DNA of 64,000 bases from Aeromonas sp. FDAARGOS 1405 (GCF_019048265.1 NZ_CP077312.1:5476-69475); one strand, 5' to 3'. Numbered from the stretch's first letter, positions 17,730 through 26,782 are shown. Numbers and translations are program-made. Notes: generated by a model not told the origin, from the letters alone.

Positions 17730-18020
17730 ATGGCAGACCATATCGAAGTGATCAAAACGCTGACCATCCCAGACTATCGCGTTGACATGTGCATCGTATC
17801 TGTGAATGGCCAGTTGTTTGTTAAGTCGCCTGATTTTAATACCCGCATTCCCTACTGTGGGACGCTGGATCTTGATGATGGCATCATCGCGGTGATCATG
17901 GCTGACGCTTACGAAAAGATTCTCGAAACGTCCATGCCCGAATTTGACGCCCAGCGCCACACCATCAGGGCGGCTCTGGAAAGTGCTTTCGGAATTGATA
18001 ACCAGTGCATCAAGCACTGA
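17730..18020 (+). CDS. Hypothetical protein, 96 aa
   Basis: ATG 17730 follows GAGGAAAAAAGGC. Soluble alpha/beta protein with no recognised domain. Part of the same small-gene string. Confidence 0.58.
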   Translation: MADHIEVIKTLTIPDYRVDMCIVSVNGQLFVKSPDFNTRIPYCGTLDLDDGIIAVIMADAYEKILETSMPEFDAQRHTIRAALESAFGIDNQCIKH

Positions 18021-18037
18021 GATAAAGGAAATACGGG

Positions 18038-18274
18038 ATGAAGCAATCAGATCTGGAATACCTGGGAAAACTCGATGGTCGGCATTCATGGGCGGTAGGG
18101 GAAGAGTGCTTCTATTGGACTGACGGTGCCAACGTTGTGACCAGTGATCTGGCTGGCTCCATTCCGTTTTGTCCCGTCACTCTGCCACCCCGCCAGCACG
18201 GCACCCCGCGAACGATTAAAGCCCTGACGAGGACTGACGCAAAGCGGGCGATTGTCGAGGCATTGGATTTATAG
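18038..18274 (+). CDS. Hypothetical protein, 78 aa
   Basis: ATG with AAGGAAATACGGG upstream. No recognised motif; 17 nt from the previous gene and 9 nt from the next. Confidence 0.55.
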   Translation: MKQSDLEYLGKLDGRHSWAVGEECFYWTDGANVVTSDLAGSIPFCPVTLPPRQHGTPRTIKALTRTDAKRAIVEALDL

Positions 18275-18283
18275 AGGAAAAAA

Positions 18284-18553
18284 ATGAACGCAGATTATTT
18301 CGTTCTAGCCTGCATTTTCGGTTTACTCGGGTGGGGGGTCAGCGAGTACATGAAAGCCAGTGAACGCAAACGCGTTCACGCTGAAGTGCAGGATGCTATC
18401 GTCTCACTTCGTAAGAAAGGCTTTGACGTTACACTTAACCGTTTGGCTGGATTTGATGAAGAAACGGCATGGGAAATGGAAAAGGTGCGCTCCGCTGGGT
18501 ACACAGTGACCCAGGCCGGTAAGTCCATCACTATTTCTAAGCAGACAAATTAA
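18284..18553 (+). CDS. Hypothetical membrane-anchored protein, 89 aa
   Basis: GAGGAAAAAA directly before the ATG. One N-terminal transmembrane helix (residues 5-20) then a soluble basic/acidic domain. Last gene before array 2. Function unknown. Confidence 0.55.
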   Translation: MNADYFVLACIFGLLGWGVSEYMKASERKRVHAEVQDAIVSLRKKGFDVTLNRLAGFDEETAWEMEKVRSAGYTVTQAGKSITISKQTN

Positions 18554-18619
18554 GGGAAAAATTCGTGGTGAAGACAAAGAACAAAAAGTAAGGCAAGCCA
18601 GCACCGCCTGTCACGCTAC

Positions 18620-19715
18620 GCTTGCCTGCTGGCCCGCCCGCCGCCTCGATGGCCACCGGCTGCGCCGGCGACCAGGAACGACTGCAGCGGCCCTGCCCTG
18701 GTATTACCCTGACCGATCACCGGCAGCTGGCCAGCTCACCGGATCGATGGCCACCGGTTGCGCCGGCGACCAGGAACCGCTGCAGGGCCCCTGCCCTGTT
18801 ACTCCCCGACCGATCACCGGCTGCTGGCCAGCTCACCGGATCGATGGCCACCGGCTGCGCCGGCGACCAGGAACCGCCGCAGGGGCCCTGCCCTGGTACT
18901 CCCCTGACCGATCACCGGCAGCTGGCCCGCCTACCGGATCGATGGCCACCGGCTGCGCCGGCGACCAGGAACGACTGCAGGGGGCCTGCCCTGGTACTCT
19001 CCGACCGATCACCGGCAGCTGGCCGGCACCACCTGCTCGATGGCCACCGGCTGCGCCGGTGACCAGGAGCGACTGCAGGGGCCCCGCCCTGGTACTCCCC
19101 GACCGATCACCTGCTGCTGGCCGGCACCACCTGCTCGATGGCCACCGGCTGCACCGGCGACCAGGAACCGCTGCAGGGGCCCTGCCCTGGTACTCCACGA
19201 CCGATCACCAGCTGCTGGCCGGCACCACCGGATCGATGGCCACCGGCTGCACCGATGACCAGGAACGACTGCAGGGGCCCTGCCCTGGTACTCCACGACC
19301 GATCACCAGCTGCTGGCCGGCACCACCGGATCGATGGCCAACGGCTGCACCGATGACCAGGAACGACTGCAGGGGGCCTGCCCTGGTACTCTCCGACCGA
19401 TCACCGGCAGCTGGCCGGCACCACCTGCTCGATGGCCACCGGCTGCGCCGGTGACCAGGAGCGACTGCAGGGGCCCCGCCCTGGTACTCCCCGACCGATC
19501 ACCGGCAGCTGGCCGGCACCACCTGCTCGATGGCCACCGGCTGCACCGGCGACCAGGAACCGCTGCAGGGGCCCTGCCCTGGTACTCCACGACCGATCAC
19601 CAGCTGCTGGCCGGCACCACCGGATCGATGGCCAACGGCTGCACCGATGACCAGGAACGACTGCAGGGGCCCCGCCCTGGTATTCATCTGACCGATCACC
19701 GGCAGCTGGCCAGCC
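18620..19715. repeat. Tandem repeat array 2, about 11 imperfect units of about 98 bp
   Basis: Same unit family and orientation as array 1 (GATGGCCACCGG, GACCAGGAAC, CTGCAGGGGCCC). Variants include a GCACCGATGACC form seen in several units. It separates the small-gene cluster from parA. No coding gene is credible here. Confidence 0.93.
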
Positions 19716-19756
19716 AACAGCCTCTCGGGTTAACTTCAAGCCTCTTTATGTTTAAT

Positions 19757-19769
19757 GTGATGCGCTCAC
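19757..19769. repeat. GTGA-nnn-GCTCAC motif, copy 1
   Basis: GTGATGCGCTCAC in an AT-rich setting directly after array 2. Similar copies at 33698 and 49325. Function unknown. Confidence 0.45.
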
Positions 19770-19931
19770 TTAAAATATATGCTCCATGGATAACCAACCT
19801 GCCCACAGCCCGCAAGCGGTCTGATGGACAGCCTTCGGTTCGTTGGTTACCCACCTCGCCAAGATCCTCTCTTGAGTGAAATTAATGAAAATAGACTCGA
19901 ACGGGAGTGCGCCTTTACCGGCACATTTTTT

Positions 19932-19945
19932 TTGCGCATGCGCAA
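19932..19945. repeat. Plasmid-wide palindrome TTGCGCATGCGCAA, copy 4 (upstream of parA)
   Basis: Lies 107 nt before the parA start, in the region expected to hold the par promoter and possibly parS. Confidence 0.9.
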
Positions 19946-19958
19946 AATTTACTTGCGA

Positions 19959-19980
19959 ATGCTACAGATTGCTGTAGCAT
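19959..19980. promoter_or_regulatory. Inverted repeat in the par control region
   Basis: ATGCTACAG-attg-CTGTAGCAT, a perfect 9-bp inverted repeat between the 14-bp palindrome and parA. Likely operator or centromere element of the par locus. Confidence 0.6.
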
Positions 19981-20051
19981 GCAATTACGTTCTCGGTCAT
20001 TCAGCTTGCCGAGTGACCCACCGGAACGAGATTCCATAACCAGGAGAGTTA

Positions 20052-20864
20052 GTGATGAAGAACATGAAAACCTTTATGAAGAAACTGTCAGGCCGGATCT
20101 TGGCCATCACCAACGAGAAAGGCGGCGTAGGTAAAACCACTTACTGCCAACATGTTTGCCATGCCGTGATGGATGCAGGGTTGACTGTGATGGCCGTTGA
20201 CTTTGACCCTCAACGTAATTTCACCGACGTAATGACTGGCCACACAGCCCTCAACACTGAAGGCTATCTCTGTTCCAGTCACCTGTTCTGTGACGAAATG
20301 CCAGATCTCCCCCTGCTCAAAACTCAGGACGGACTTTACCTGCTGGCAGCCGATCCCGAGCTGGCCGACATTGAGACTATTCCCTTTGAGTCTGGCGTTG
20401 TCACGTATCCAGGCCATCACCTGGAACAACTTATCAAAAAGCACAACATTGATGTGGTTATTATTGATACCCCGCCTGTTGCAGGGAACCGCCAATTGGC
20501 CGGTGTACTGGCTGCTACTAACGTACTGCTTCCAATGGAGCTCACGCAGTTTAGCGTTGATGGTATCGCCTCTGTGTGCCAGCGCCTGACGGTAATTTGT
20601 AACACTGTTAACACTCCACTTCCGAAGCTGACCCTACTGCCGAACCGCATTAATACCCGCGCGGCGAAAACGGCTGGATACTTGGAGGAAGTGGTTAATG
20701 AATACCCATCTGTAGCGTTGCCGGCATTGGCTCAGCGTCAACCTATCGCTGATGCTGCAGATATGGCCACCCCTGTTTGGAAACTGAGAGACGGGAACGC
20801 CCGAGTTGCAGCAACCAATATCAAAGAACAACTGGTATCTATGGTTAAGGAGATCTTGGCATGA
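20052..20864 (+). CDS. parA: ParA, plasmid partition ATPase
   Basis: 270 residues. Deviant Walker A KGGVGKTT at residues 23-30, Walker A' DFDPQRN near 56 and Walker B VVIIDTPP near 140. The short N-terminus without an HTH makes it the type Ib/IncC-short kind that drives partition but does not itself repress. AGGAGAG precedes GTG 20052 and ATG 20055; either may be the start. Its stop overlaps the parB start by 4 nt. Confidence 0.93.
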   Translation: MMKNMKTFMKKLSGRILAITNEKGGVGKTTYCQHVCHAVMDAGLTVMAVDFDPQRNFTDVMTGHTALNTEGYLCSSHLFCDEMPDLPLLKTQDGLYLLAADPELADIETIPFESGVVTYPGHHLEQLIKKHNIDVVIIDTPPVAGNRQLAGVLAATNVLLPMELTQFSVDGIASVCQRLTVICNTVNTPLPKLTLLPNRINTRAAKTAGYLEEVVNEYPSVALPALAQRQPIADAADMATPVWKLRDGNARVAATNIKEQLVSMVKEILA

Positions 20865-22405
20865 GCAGCGCAGCTGAAGCGATGAAGAAAAAGGGCGGCC
20901 TTAAATTAGGTAAATTGAGCGCGTTGGCTACCGCAGCAAAAGGTATCCAGGCTGGCCAAGAAGTGCTGAAGGTTCATCATAGTGAGTGCTACTCAACCAA
21001 GCAGGTGAGGGTGCAATTTAGCGCAATCGAAAACCTCTCTGAGAGCATGAAGAAAAAGCAACTGCAGCCCTGCAAAGTATGGCCGAAGGACGATAAAGGC
21101 TATCGGATCTGTATTGGTGAGCGCCGTTGGCGAGCGGCTGTTCATGGTGATCTCTATCTGGATGTTATCGTGGATCCGCTCCTGGCTGAACTGTCGTCAG
21201 CAGAGGTCATTTTGTATCAGCTGACTGAAAATACTCAGCGTGAGAATCTGACGCCCCGAGAAGAAGCGCAGGCTGTTGAGCAAATGTTGGCTGAAGGGAT
21301 GAAGCCAGGGGAGATCGCCATGGCCAAATCAGCCATCGAGGCGTGGAGCGAGCCAACCGCAGCCAGCTGGGTTTCCCGCATGAGAAAGCTGCTGAAAATG
21401 CCTGCCATTGTTGAGGAGCTACATGATGGCGGTTTACATGATGCGGAAACATTGAATTGCCTGACAGCTATTTATGAACTCTCTCCTGCTGCGTGTGAGG
21501 CCATGATTGCTGAGGGACTGACAACCAGAAAGGCCACCAGGACAGCATTGAAAGCTCTGAAAGCTGGTGATCAGATCCCTGGTATTACCAAAAAAGCAGA
21601 ACAGGCCGAGACATTGTTTTTAGGCCCTGTAGGTCTGCAGACAGCAACTTACAGCGTTGATGTTGACCGTCTGGTTGATGGGAAATTTGCTGCAGTAGTA
21701 CATATCAAGATGGCTGGTCACGAAGTTAAAGCATCTTGGCTAACTGATCCCCTCTTGGTTTCTGAACACCTTTTCGATGTAAAGGTTCGGGTATTGGCTG
21801 TGATCCGCAGCTTTATGCAGACAGTGCAGGATTGCTGCACACCAGAGGAACGAACCGATTACGAGAGCATTATGGCGTATTGGCAGCTCTCTAGTAGTCA
21901 AAACCAGGGCAACGACCAGCCACCGGTTGAACAGACCAGCGGCCAAGGCGACAAGCTGCCACCGGTTGAACAGACCAGCGGCCAAGGCGACAAGCTGCCA
22001 CCGGTTGAACAGACCAGCGGCCAAGGCGACAAGCTGCCACCGGTTGAACAGACCAGCGGCCAAGGCGACAAGCTGCCACCGGTTGAACAGACCAGCGGCC
22101 AAGGCGACAAGCTGCCACCGGTTGAACAGACCAGCGGCCAAGGCGACAAGCTGCCACCGGTTGAACAGGCCAATGTCCAGGGCAACAAGCAGACTCCGGT
22201 TGAACAGGCCAACAGCCAGGGCAACAAGCAGACTCCGGTTGAGGTAGGCTGTGTCAGCATTCATGGTTTTGTGGATGATGATCCGGTTGTGCTGTGTCTC
22301 GATGTGCTGTTGCCTGGGAATGAAGTCATGGTTCAAGACAAGAACGGACAGCGCTACACCATCCCGTCTGAGGACTTTACTCTCAGCCACATTGCCAAGG
22401 CATAA
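20861..22405 (+). CDS. parB: KorB-like ParB partition/regulatory protein with tandem-repeat linker
   Basis: 514 residues, long for ParB. The N-terminal ParB domain holds the GERRWRA box at about 86-93 and TENTQRENLTPREEA; a helix-turn-helix region follows to about residue 240. Residues about 353-460 are six identical 13-residue units (PPVEQTSGQGDKL) plus two diverged ones. The last 50 residues (GNEVMVQDKNGQRYTIPSEDF) resemble the SH3-like C-terminal dimerisation domain of KorB from IncP plasmids. KorB binds many dispersed operators on its plasmid, which is relevant to the ten dispersed palindromes here. The domain calls are by eye. Confidence 0.87.
   Translation: MSSAAEAMKKKGGLKLGKLSALATAAKGIQAGQEVLKVHHSECYSTKQVRVQFSAIENLSESMKKKQLQPCKVWPKDDKGYRICIGERRWRAAVHGDLYLDVIVDPLLAELSSAEVILYQLTENTQRENLTPREEAQAVEQMLAEGMKPGEIAMAKSAIEAWSEPTAASWVSRMRKLLKMPAIVEELHDGGLHDAETLNCLTAIYELSPAACEAMIAEGLTTRKATRTALKALKAGDQIPGITKKAEQAETLFLGPVGLQTATYSVDVDRLVDGKFAAVVHIKMAGHEVKASWLTDPLLVSEHLFDVKVRVLAVIRSFMQTVQDCCTPEERTDYESIMAYWQLSSSQNQGNDQPPVEQTSGQGDKLPPVEQTSGQGDKLPPVEQTSGQGDKLPPVEQTSGQGDKLPPVEQTSGQGDKLPPVEQTSGQGDKLPPVEQANVQGNKQTPVEQANSQGNKQTPVEVGCVSIHGFVDDDPVVLCLDVLLPGNEVMVQDKNGQRYTIPSEDFTLSHIAKA
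21920..22245 (+). repeat. 39-bp in-frame tandem repeat inside parB
   Basis: Six near-perfect 39-bp copies beginning CCACCGGTTGAACAG and two diverged copies. Each encodes 13 residues rich in Pro, Gln and Gly, so copy-number change keeps frame and alters only linker length. Confidence 0.92.
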
Positions 22406-22415
22406 GGCACCAGTT

Positions 22416-22904
22416 ATGAACAAAATCACTCACTTTACTCAAATTCAGGAGCGGCATGGGCCGCTCCTGGCATTCCGCCGAGAGACGTTTTCTATGGGGC
22501 TCAGCACTGCAGAGGCAGCTCAGTTGTTACTGACAAGCGCCCATGACTTGAACTTGACCGAACGCCAGTCACTCTACGGCAACACGTTGAACAGTTGGAT
22601 GACGGGCGGGAAAGCTCCCGCCTGGGCTATTCAGGCGGCCCTTAGCTGGCTGGAGAGGAACGGCTGGTATCCAGGCATAGATCGCGGCCAGGGCAACTCA
22701 GAACATGCAAAATCGGACTCGAGCGATTTTGCATGGTGGGCCTATAGCAAGATTAAACTGCACGGCACATTGACTGATGCAAAAGCCAATATCCCTGCTG
22801 AGTGGCCAAGTAATATCAAGGAGAATGCCGAGGCATGGCTGGTTATGTCATGGCAGGTTGAAGAGGATAAAAGGGCTAATCGAGCCGCAGAACGACATGA
22901 ATGA
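22416..22904 (+). CDS. Hypothetical protein downstream of parB, 162 aa
   Basis: The ATG at 22416 lies 10 nt after parB; an upstream in-frame start lies inside parB and is rejected. The N-terminal part (RRETFSMGLSTAEAAQLLLTSA) looks like an HTH-bearing helix bundle. Probably transcribed with parAB; no family named. Confidence 0.6.
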   Translation: MNKITHFTQIQERHGPLLAFRRETFSMGLSTAEAAQLLLTSAHDLNLTERQSLYGNTLNSWMTGGKAPAWAIQAALSWLERNGWYPGIDRGQGNSEHAKSDSSDFAWWAYSKIKLHGTLTDAKANIPAEWPSNIKENAEAWLVMSWQVEEDKRANRAAERHE

Positions 22905-22919
22905 TAAGCGAGGGGATTA

Positions 22920-23222
22920 ATGGAAAATACTAATTTGGTTTCCGTATGGGTTGAGCTAAAAACAAAAGAATACCCATCTATTAAAGATGCTTTAAATGAG
23001 CTAAATTCAGCTGTGGATATGTCAATCTCTCACAGCCGCCTTCAAGAATACCAGCAAAGCAATGATGATGCTGATAGTTTAAAACGTAAGCGCAAAAGAC
23101 CGGCTATTAAAGTTATTAACTACATGCTTGCTGATGTGTTAGAGCACCTACTAAAAGAAGATGGCCTCTCACAAAACCGGATTAATGAAATCGTCAGCAA
23201 GGTGACTATTATTGGGGATTAG
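22920..23222 (+). CDS. Hypothetical protein, 100 aa
   Basis: AAGCGAGGGG precedes the ATG. The middle is highly basic (LKRKRKRPA) and the rest helical, so nucleic-acid binding is possible. 15 nt after the previous gene. Confidence 0.57.
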   Translation: MENTNLVSVWVELKTKEYPSIKDALNELNSAVDMSISHSRLQEYQQSNDDADSLKRKRKRPAIKVINYMLADVLEHLLKEDGLSQNRINEIVSKVTIIGD

Positions 23223-23224
23223 TC

Positions 23225-23527
23225 GTGGCAACGGCACCAAGCAGCGCAGGAAAGAAACCTTATAGACCACCACTTAAAAAATATGTGGATGCGTCAGCTG
23301 AGTATTTGCCTGTTCCAGTCTTGTGTTACAAGGATGACGTTAAGAGGTTCAAGGAGGTCTCTCGTAGATTGCCGGTGGCATGGAGAGACAAGGTGGCTTC
23401 AAAGTACACCCTGATATTCCTGATGACCATGCACGACAGCTCTCTTCCCGAAATTCGCAGGCTTGGCAAGGCTCGGTTCAATGCGAACAGTTGGTTGCGT
23501 GAATTTGCCAAGAATCAGAAGATGTAA
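23225..23527 (+). CDS. Hypothetical basic protein, 100 aa
   Basis: GTG start 2 nt after the previous stop. Basic and Lys/Arg-rich throughout with no recognised motif. Same operon as its neighbours. Confidence 0.57.
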   Translation: MATAPSSAGKKPYRPPLKKYVDASAEYLPVPVLCYKDDVKRFKEVSRRLPVAWRDKVASKYTLIFLMTMHDSSLPEIRRLGKARFNANSWLREFAKNQKM

Positions 23528-23532
23528 CTCAT

Positions 23533-23853
23533 ATGAAGACTGTATCATCTCGAGGTCGCCCCAAAGTTGAAAACCCACTCTTGCCTCATGAGAGAGCCAA
23601 GCGATACCAGCAGAAAAGAATAGATAGCGGGGATCGTAAAGTGTCTATCTGGATGGATCCGTCCACCATGGAACTTCTCGAACTACTGAGAGGGCAGGCC
23701 GGCTTTAATCAGCGAGAAAACTCAGAGTTTATTGCTGCGCTATTGATAAAGGCTGCTGGATTGCCTTGGTTCGGCCAAGATTTTGTGTTGCCTGCACAAA
23801 ATGTATTTAAACCCATCCCCCCTGCCCCGATTAAACGCCCACCATTGAAATAA
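23533..23853 (+). CDS. Hypothetical small DNA-binding-like protein, 106 aa
   Basis: N-terminus RGRPKVENPLLPHERAKRYQQKR resembles an AT-hook-like start (RGRPK) followed by a strand-helix-helix segment (RKVSIWMDPSTMELLELLRGQAG style), a possible ribbon-helix-helix. Last gene of the par-linked operon. Confidence 0.58.
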   Translation: MKTVSSRGRPKVENPLLPHERAKRYQQKRIDSGDRKVSIWMDPSTMELLELLRGQAGFNQRENSEFIAALLIKAAGLPWFGQDFVLPAQNVFKPIPPAPIKRPPLK

Positions 23854-23864
23854 CCCTGACTGAC

Positions 23865-23878
23865 TTGCGCATGCGCAA
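23865..23878. repeat. Plasmid-wide palindrome TTGCGCATGCGCAA, copy 5
   Basis: In the short gap between convergent genes, abutting the terminator at 23877. Confidence 0.9.
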
Positions 23879-23907
23879 AGAAAGGGGGCCGAATGCCCCC
23901 TTTCTTT
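23877..23907. terminator. Bidirectional terminator between convergent genes
   Basis: A 12-bp stem AAAGAAAGGGGG / CCCCCTTTCTTT with T-rich flanks on both strands. It serves the plus gene ending at 23853 and the minus gene ending at 23906. Confidence 0.85.
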
Positions 23908-24175
23908 ATGCCGGTTTATTGGTGTCCAGCAGTGTCCGGTCTGTGGGGCTGGATCCCGTATCTTCCCCTGGCAAAGGGTTCTCTCTTAGATACGCCTGGA
24001 TCTCGGCGGAGGCTTTTGTCAAAACTCTGATAACCTCTTCATTTATATTGATAACAATGCCTCGTTCATGAAGCTCTTTTTTGCCTGCATCAAGCTCTTC
24101 AGATAGTGCTGCAGGGATCTTAAAGCGAATTTCTTTAGTTTTGCTTGTGCCAATGGGGGTAAAGGATAAAGCCAT
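23906..24175 (-). CDS. Candidate repressor of the anti-defence regulon (ribbon-helix-helix-like)
   Basis: 89 residues from ATG 24175, preceded by GGAG at 7-nt spacing. A strand (KEIRFKIP) is followed by two helices (AALSEELDAGKKELHERG and NEEVIRVLTKASAEIQAYL), the order of ribbon-helix-helix repressors. It reads away from the DndB-like gene, and the shared gap holds one of six AATCCCCNNNGGGGATT operators. The only regulator in the island sits at an operator copy, so autoregulation plus control of the other five promoters is a natural inference. Binding is not shown. Confidence 0.6.
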   Translation of the reverse strand: MALSFTPIGTSKTKEIRFKIPAALSEELDAGKKELHERGIVININEEVIRVLTKASAEIQAYLRENPLPGEDTGSSPTDRTLLDTNKPA

Positions 24176-24194
24176 GTATGTGCTCCAAAAAAAG

Positions 24195-24260
24195 TTGCAT
24201 AATCCCCAGTGGGGATTATAATGCTGGTTATCGGGTGGCAACCCAATAACCAGGAGATTC
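24195..24260 (+). promoter_or_regulatory. Regulon cassette 1: promoter, operator, leader hairpin
   Basis: TTGCAT (24195), operator AATCCCCAGTGGGGATT (24201-24217), TATAAT (24217-24222), then GGGT-ggca-ACCC and AGGAG before the ATG at 24264. The most diverged copy of the six; it lies between the divergent putative repressor and the DndB-like gene. Confidence 0.78.
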
Positions 24261-24263
24261 ATC

Positions 24264-25826
24264 ATGCATTATATCGTTTCTATCGTTAAAGGGGATAACT
24301 ATGGCAAGGTTATCTCTTCACATAATGATCGTTCTGCTGCCATTAAAAAACAGGGGTCTGATGAGTTTATTGTAACAACTGATATCCGGTTGAAGAAGGG
24401 GGAATGTTACCCTGAACTGACCGAACAGCAATATGAAGCTCATGTTACTGACTCTCGTTTGAGATTCTGCATTATGGCGAAAAAGGCCGAAAAGGAAACT
24501 GCGGGGTTTAATGGTGAACGATACGATTTCATGCTGTATGGCATGGATCCCTTTGAGGCGATGGAACTGTTTGGGGCTCAGGCCGAACACGAACTCAACG
24601 AGGAAGAGGCCAAAGCGCTAGATGTGGCGTCTCGGCGGGCTCGTATGAAGGCCCTGGAGCAGCATATTTGTCCAGATGATCGCAACTCCATCACAATCAG
24701 TTTCCCTGCCGTTCGTGGCATCCAGGCTGGTAAAGAGTTTTTCGCCGCGCAAGTACCCTTCATCCAGCTGGAAAAGATGTTTGTTTTTGACGATGAGGTT
24801 TTACCACCAGAGCTGCGTATGCAGCGAGAACTGAGCCAGCGGCGAGCGGTGGCCATCAGTGATTATATCGTGGGTAACCCGTCTGATTATGTCCTGCCAG
24901 CATTAACATGCTCGGTTAGCGCCAGAATGTGGTTCGATGCACTCCCTGGAAATCATGGCCAGCGCTTGGGACTTCTCAATATCCCCTTGGATGCGGTGAT
25001 GCTGATCAATGATGGCCAGCATCGCAGGGCTGGGATTGAGAAAGCGATCCGCCGCCGGCCTGAGCTGAGAGGTGAAATGGTAACGGTCACCTTCTTCTTT
25101 GATGAAGGGCTCAAACGTAGCCAACAAATTTTTAGCGATATCAACTGCAAAATGGTTAAACCGAGCACCGCGATTAGCGCTCTTTTTGATCATCGAGATC
25201 TGCTCAACATTTGGATGAAGGAGGTTATGAACGGCGTTCCTGGTCTGGCTAACCGGATCGAAAAGGAAACCGGTTCGGTCGGGGCGAAATCGTCCAGGTT
25301 GTGGAGTGTGATCAGTCTGAAAAAGTTCCTGACCGCAATTTCAGGTATCAATGATAGTAATGCCGAGTTCTACCTGGGCGATGAACAGCGCAAAGCCTCT
25401 GTGGCATTTTTCACGCGCTTCTTTGAGGCTGCAGCACAACATATTCCCAAATGGGCTCAGATGATGAATGGCAGCATTCCAGCTGCAGAGGTAAGGGAAG
25501 ATATGCTGATAGGTCACGCTGTATTCCTAGAGGCGCTAGGGGTCGCTTGTCGGGCGTTGTTGTTGAATGACCAGGGCCAGCCTGACTGGGCTAACTGTGA
25601 TTTAACTCCATTATCCGGTTTGGCCAATATTGTTCCTCAAAAAACATCTTCTCAATGGAAATTCCGCGCAGTGAATGTAAATGGAACAATGAATAAAACA
25701 GCATTTGGCGTTGTGTCCACAGCATCAGTATTAAGGGGCATGATGGGTATTACCTTGAGCCCAGAAATGCTGAAGTCGGATAAGATTGTTTCAGACTCGT
25801 TCAATAATATTTCTCTAGAGGGTTGA
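24264..25826 (+). CDS. DndB-like DGQHR-domain protein
   Basis: 520 residues. The DGQHR motif that names the DndB family is at about residues 250-254 (LINDGQHRRAGIEKAI), followed by FFDEG and FSDIN segments usual in that family. DndB regulates the dnd phosphorothioate DNA-modification genes; none of dndCDE is visible here, so this is an orphan. An N-terminal extension of about 110 residues precedes the DGQHR core and is unassigned. It heads the island and has the regulon promoter. An anti-defence role is inference. Confidence 0.78.
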   Translation: MHYIVSIVKGDNYGKVISSHNDRSAAIKKQGSDEFIVTTDIRLKKGECYPELTEQQYEAHVTDSRLRFCIMAKKAEKETAGFNGERYDFMLYGMDPFEAMELFGAQAEHELNEEEAKALDVASRRARMKALEQHICPDDRNSITISFPAVRGIQAGKEFFAAQVPFIQLEKMFVFDDEVLPPELRMQRELSQRRAVAISDYIVGNPSDYVLPALTCSVSARMWFDALPGNHGQRLGLLNIPLDAVMLINDGQHRRAGIEKAIRRRPELRGEMVTVTFFFDEGLKRSQQIFSDINCKMVKPSTAISALFDHRDLLNIWMKEVMNGVPGLANRIEKETGSVGAKSSRLWSVISLKKFLTAISGINDSNAEFYLGDEQRKASVAFFTRFFEAAAQHIPKWAQMMNGSIPAAEVREDMLIGHAVFLEALGVACRALLLNDQGQPDWANCDLTPLSGLANIVPQKTSSQWKFRAVNVNGTMNKTAFGVVSTASVLRGMMGITLSPEMLKSDKIVSDSFNNISLEG

Positions 25827-25830
25827 TTTG

Positions 25831-25866
25831 ATATCCTGGGTGAGGAATCGCCCAGGATATTTATTT
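25831..25866 (+). terminator. Terminator after the DndB-like gene
   Basis: ATATCCTGGG...CCCAGGATAT, a perfect 10-bp stem followed by TTATTT. Confidence 0.8.
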
Positions 25867-25894
25867 AGGCCACTCGTTCACAAAGGAGCAGTTA

Positions 25895-26152
25895 ATGGAA
25901 ATGAAATATCACACCCAAGATGAATGGGATTCTATGGCAATGGATCTACAGGCAGCAATTTTGATACGTGCCACCTCTATGAGTAATGAGGATTTAAAAG
26001 CATGGCTAGGATCAGATTTCTTAGGGTCACGTATAGCTGCACTTCCCGATAAGGTATTGTCATCAGTCGGAGTTATGTTGTCCCAGAAAGCGAATAAGCA
26101 TGTTGCGGAGATCCAGCTGCTGAAGGAGGGTCAACATCGAGACGGAGAGTGA
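25895..26152 (+). CDS. Hypothetical protein, 85 aa
   Basis: AAAGGAG precedes the ATG. Acidic and helical, no recognised domain. Stands alone between the DndB-like gene and a GC-rich repeat. Confidence 0.58.
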   Translation: MEMKYHTQDEWDSMAMDLQAAILIRATSMSNEDLKAWLGSDFLGSRIAALPDKVLSSVGVMLSQKANKHVAEIQLLKEGQHRDGE

Positions 26153-26177
26153 TGTTGATATGGCTGAAATATGATGT

Positions 26178-26285
26178 TGGGCCCAGCCGGCCAAGGCCGG
26201 CCAACCTTGTCTATTCGCCCCGCGAGCGGGGCTCACCGAGCCCCGCAAGCGGTGTCTCGGCCCTTCGGGTAACGCCAAGGGGGCT
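26178..26285. repeat. Partial, diverged copy of the 560-bp GC-rich repeat
   Basis: About 105 bp (CGGCCAAGGCCGGCCAACC, GCCCCGCGAGCGGGGCTCACC and on) closely matches the first 105 bp of the repeats at 26855 and 32259, then diverges. It contains a GCCCCGC-GAGC-GGGGC type hairpin. Confidence 0.8.
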
Positions 26286-26599
26286 CTGCGCGCTCCGCTT
26301 GCTTAACGCCCACGGTCGCCAGCGACCGTGCCCGCACACGCTCGGAGAGCGCCCTCCCGCTTCGCTGGAGGCGTTCTCCAGCTTAGCTTGGGCCTTCAGC
26401 TCCTGATCACCCTCCTGCGCCAGCGGCGCTTGAAGACTCCGTGTTGCGCATCCTCCTGATTGCATAGTCATTTGCCCCGCGCCTAGAACCTTTACCGTGT
26501 CGCCTGCAGTGAGTAAAGCCGATAAAGCTGGCTTGACTCACTTTGACGCCACGGTTAAGGGGCGCTGTGGCAAATTGACCACGCAACCAGGAGAAAACG
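26286..26599. other. GC-rich non-coding stretch
   Basis: Open frames here lack RBSs and recognisable products. Short dyads such as GGTCGC-cagC-GACC are present. No gene is supported. Confidence 0.4.
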
Positions 26600-26782
26600 A
26601 TGCGCAACACTCTGGAGTACATCCAGCACCGCAAAGCGGCGCTGGAGCTCAGAAAGCAGGAGCTGGAGATCCTGAAGCTGCGCGAGGAGATCGCTACCGC
26701 AAGATTGAAGCGGAAGATGCTGATCTTCACCATCGGTATCAGTGGCTTAAGCCTGTTGCTATCGGTGTTTCGGGGGCGATAA
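26600..26782 (+). CDS. Small membrane protein, 60 aa
   Basis: CAGGAG precedes the ATG at good spacing. A Lys/Glu/Arg coiled-coil-like N-terminus (AALELRKQELEILKLREEI) leads into a C-terminal transmembrane helix (MLIFTIGISGLSLLLSVF). The stop codon lies in the terminator stem at 26772. No known family. Confidence 0.62.
   Translation: MRNTLEYIQHRKAALELRKQELEILKLREEIATARLKRKMLIFTIGISGLSLLLSVFRGR

Noticed and set aside
21891..22260. Minus- and alternate-frame open frames over the parB repeat
   Set aside because: Shadows of the 39-bp repeat; parB is in frame with ParB domains on either side.
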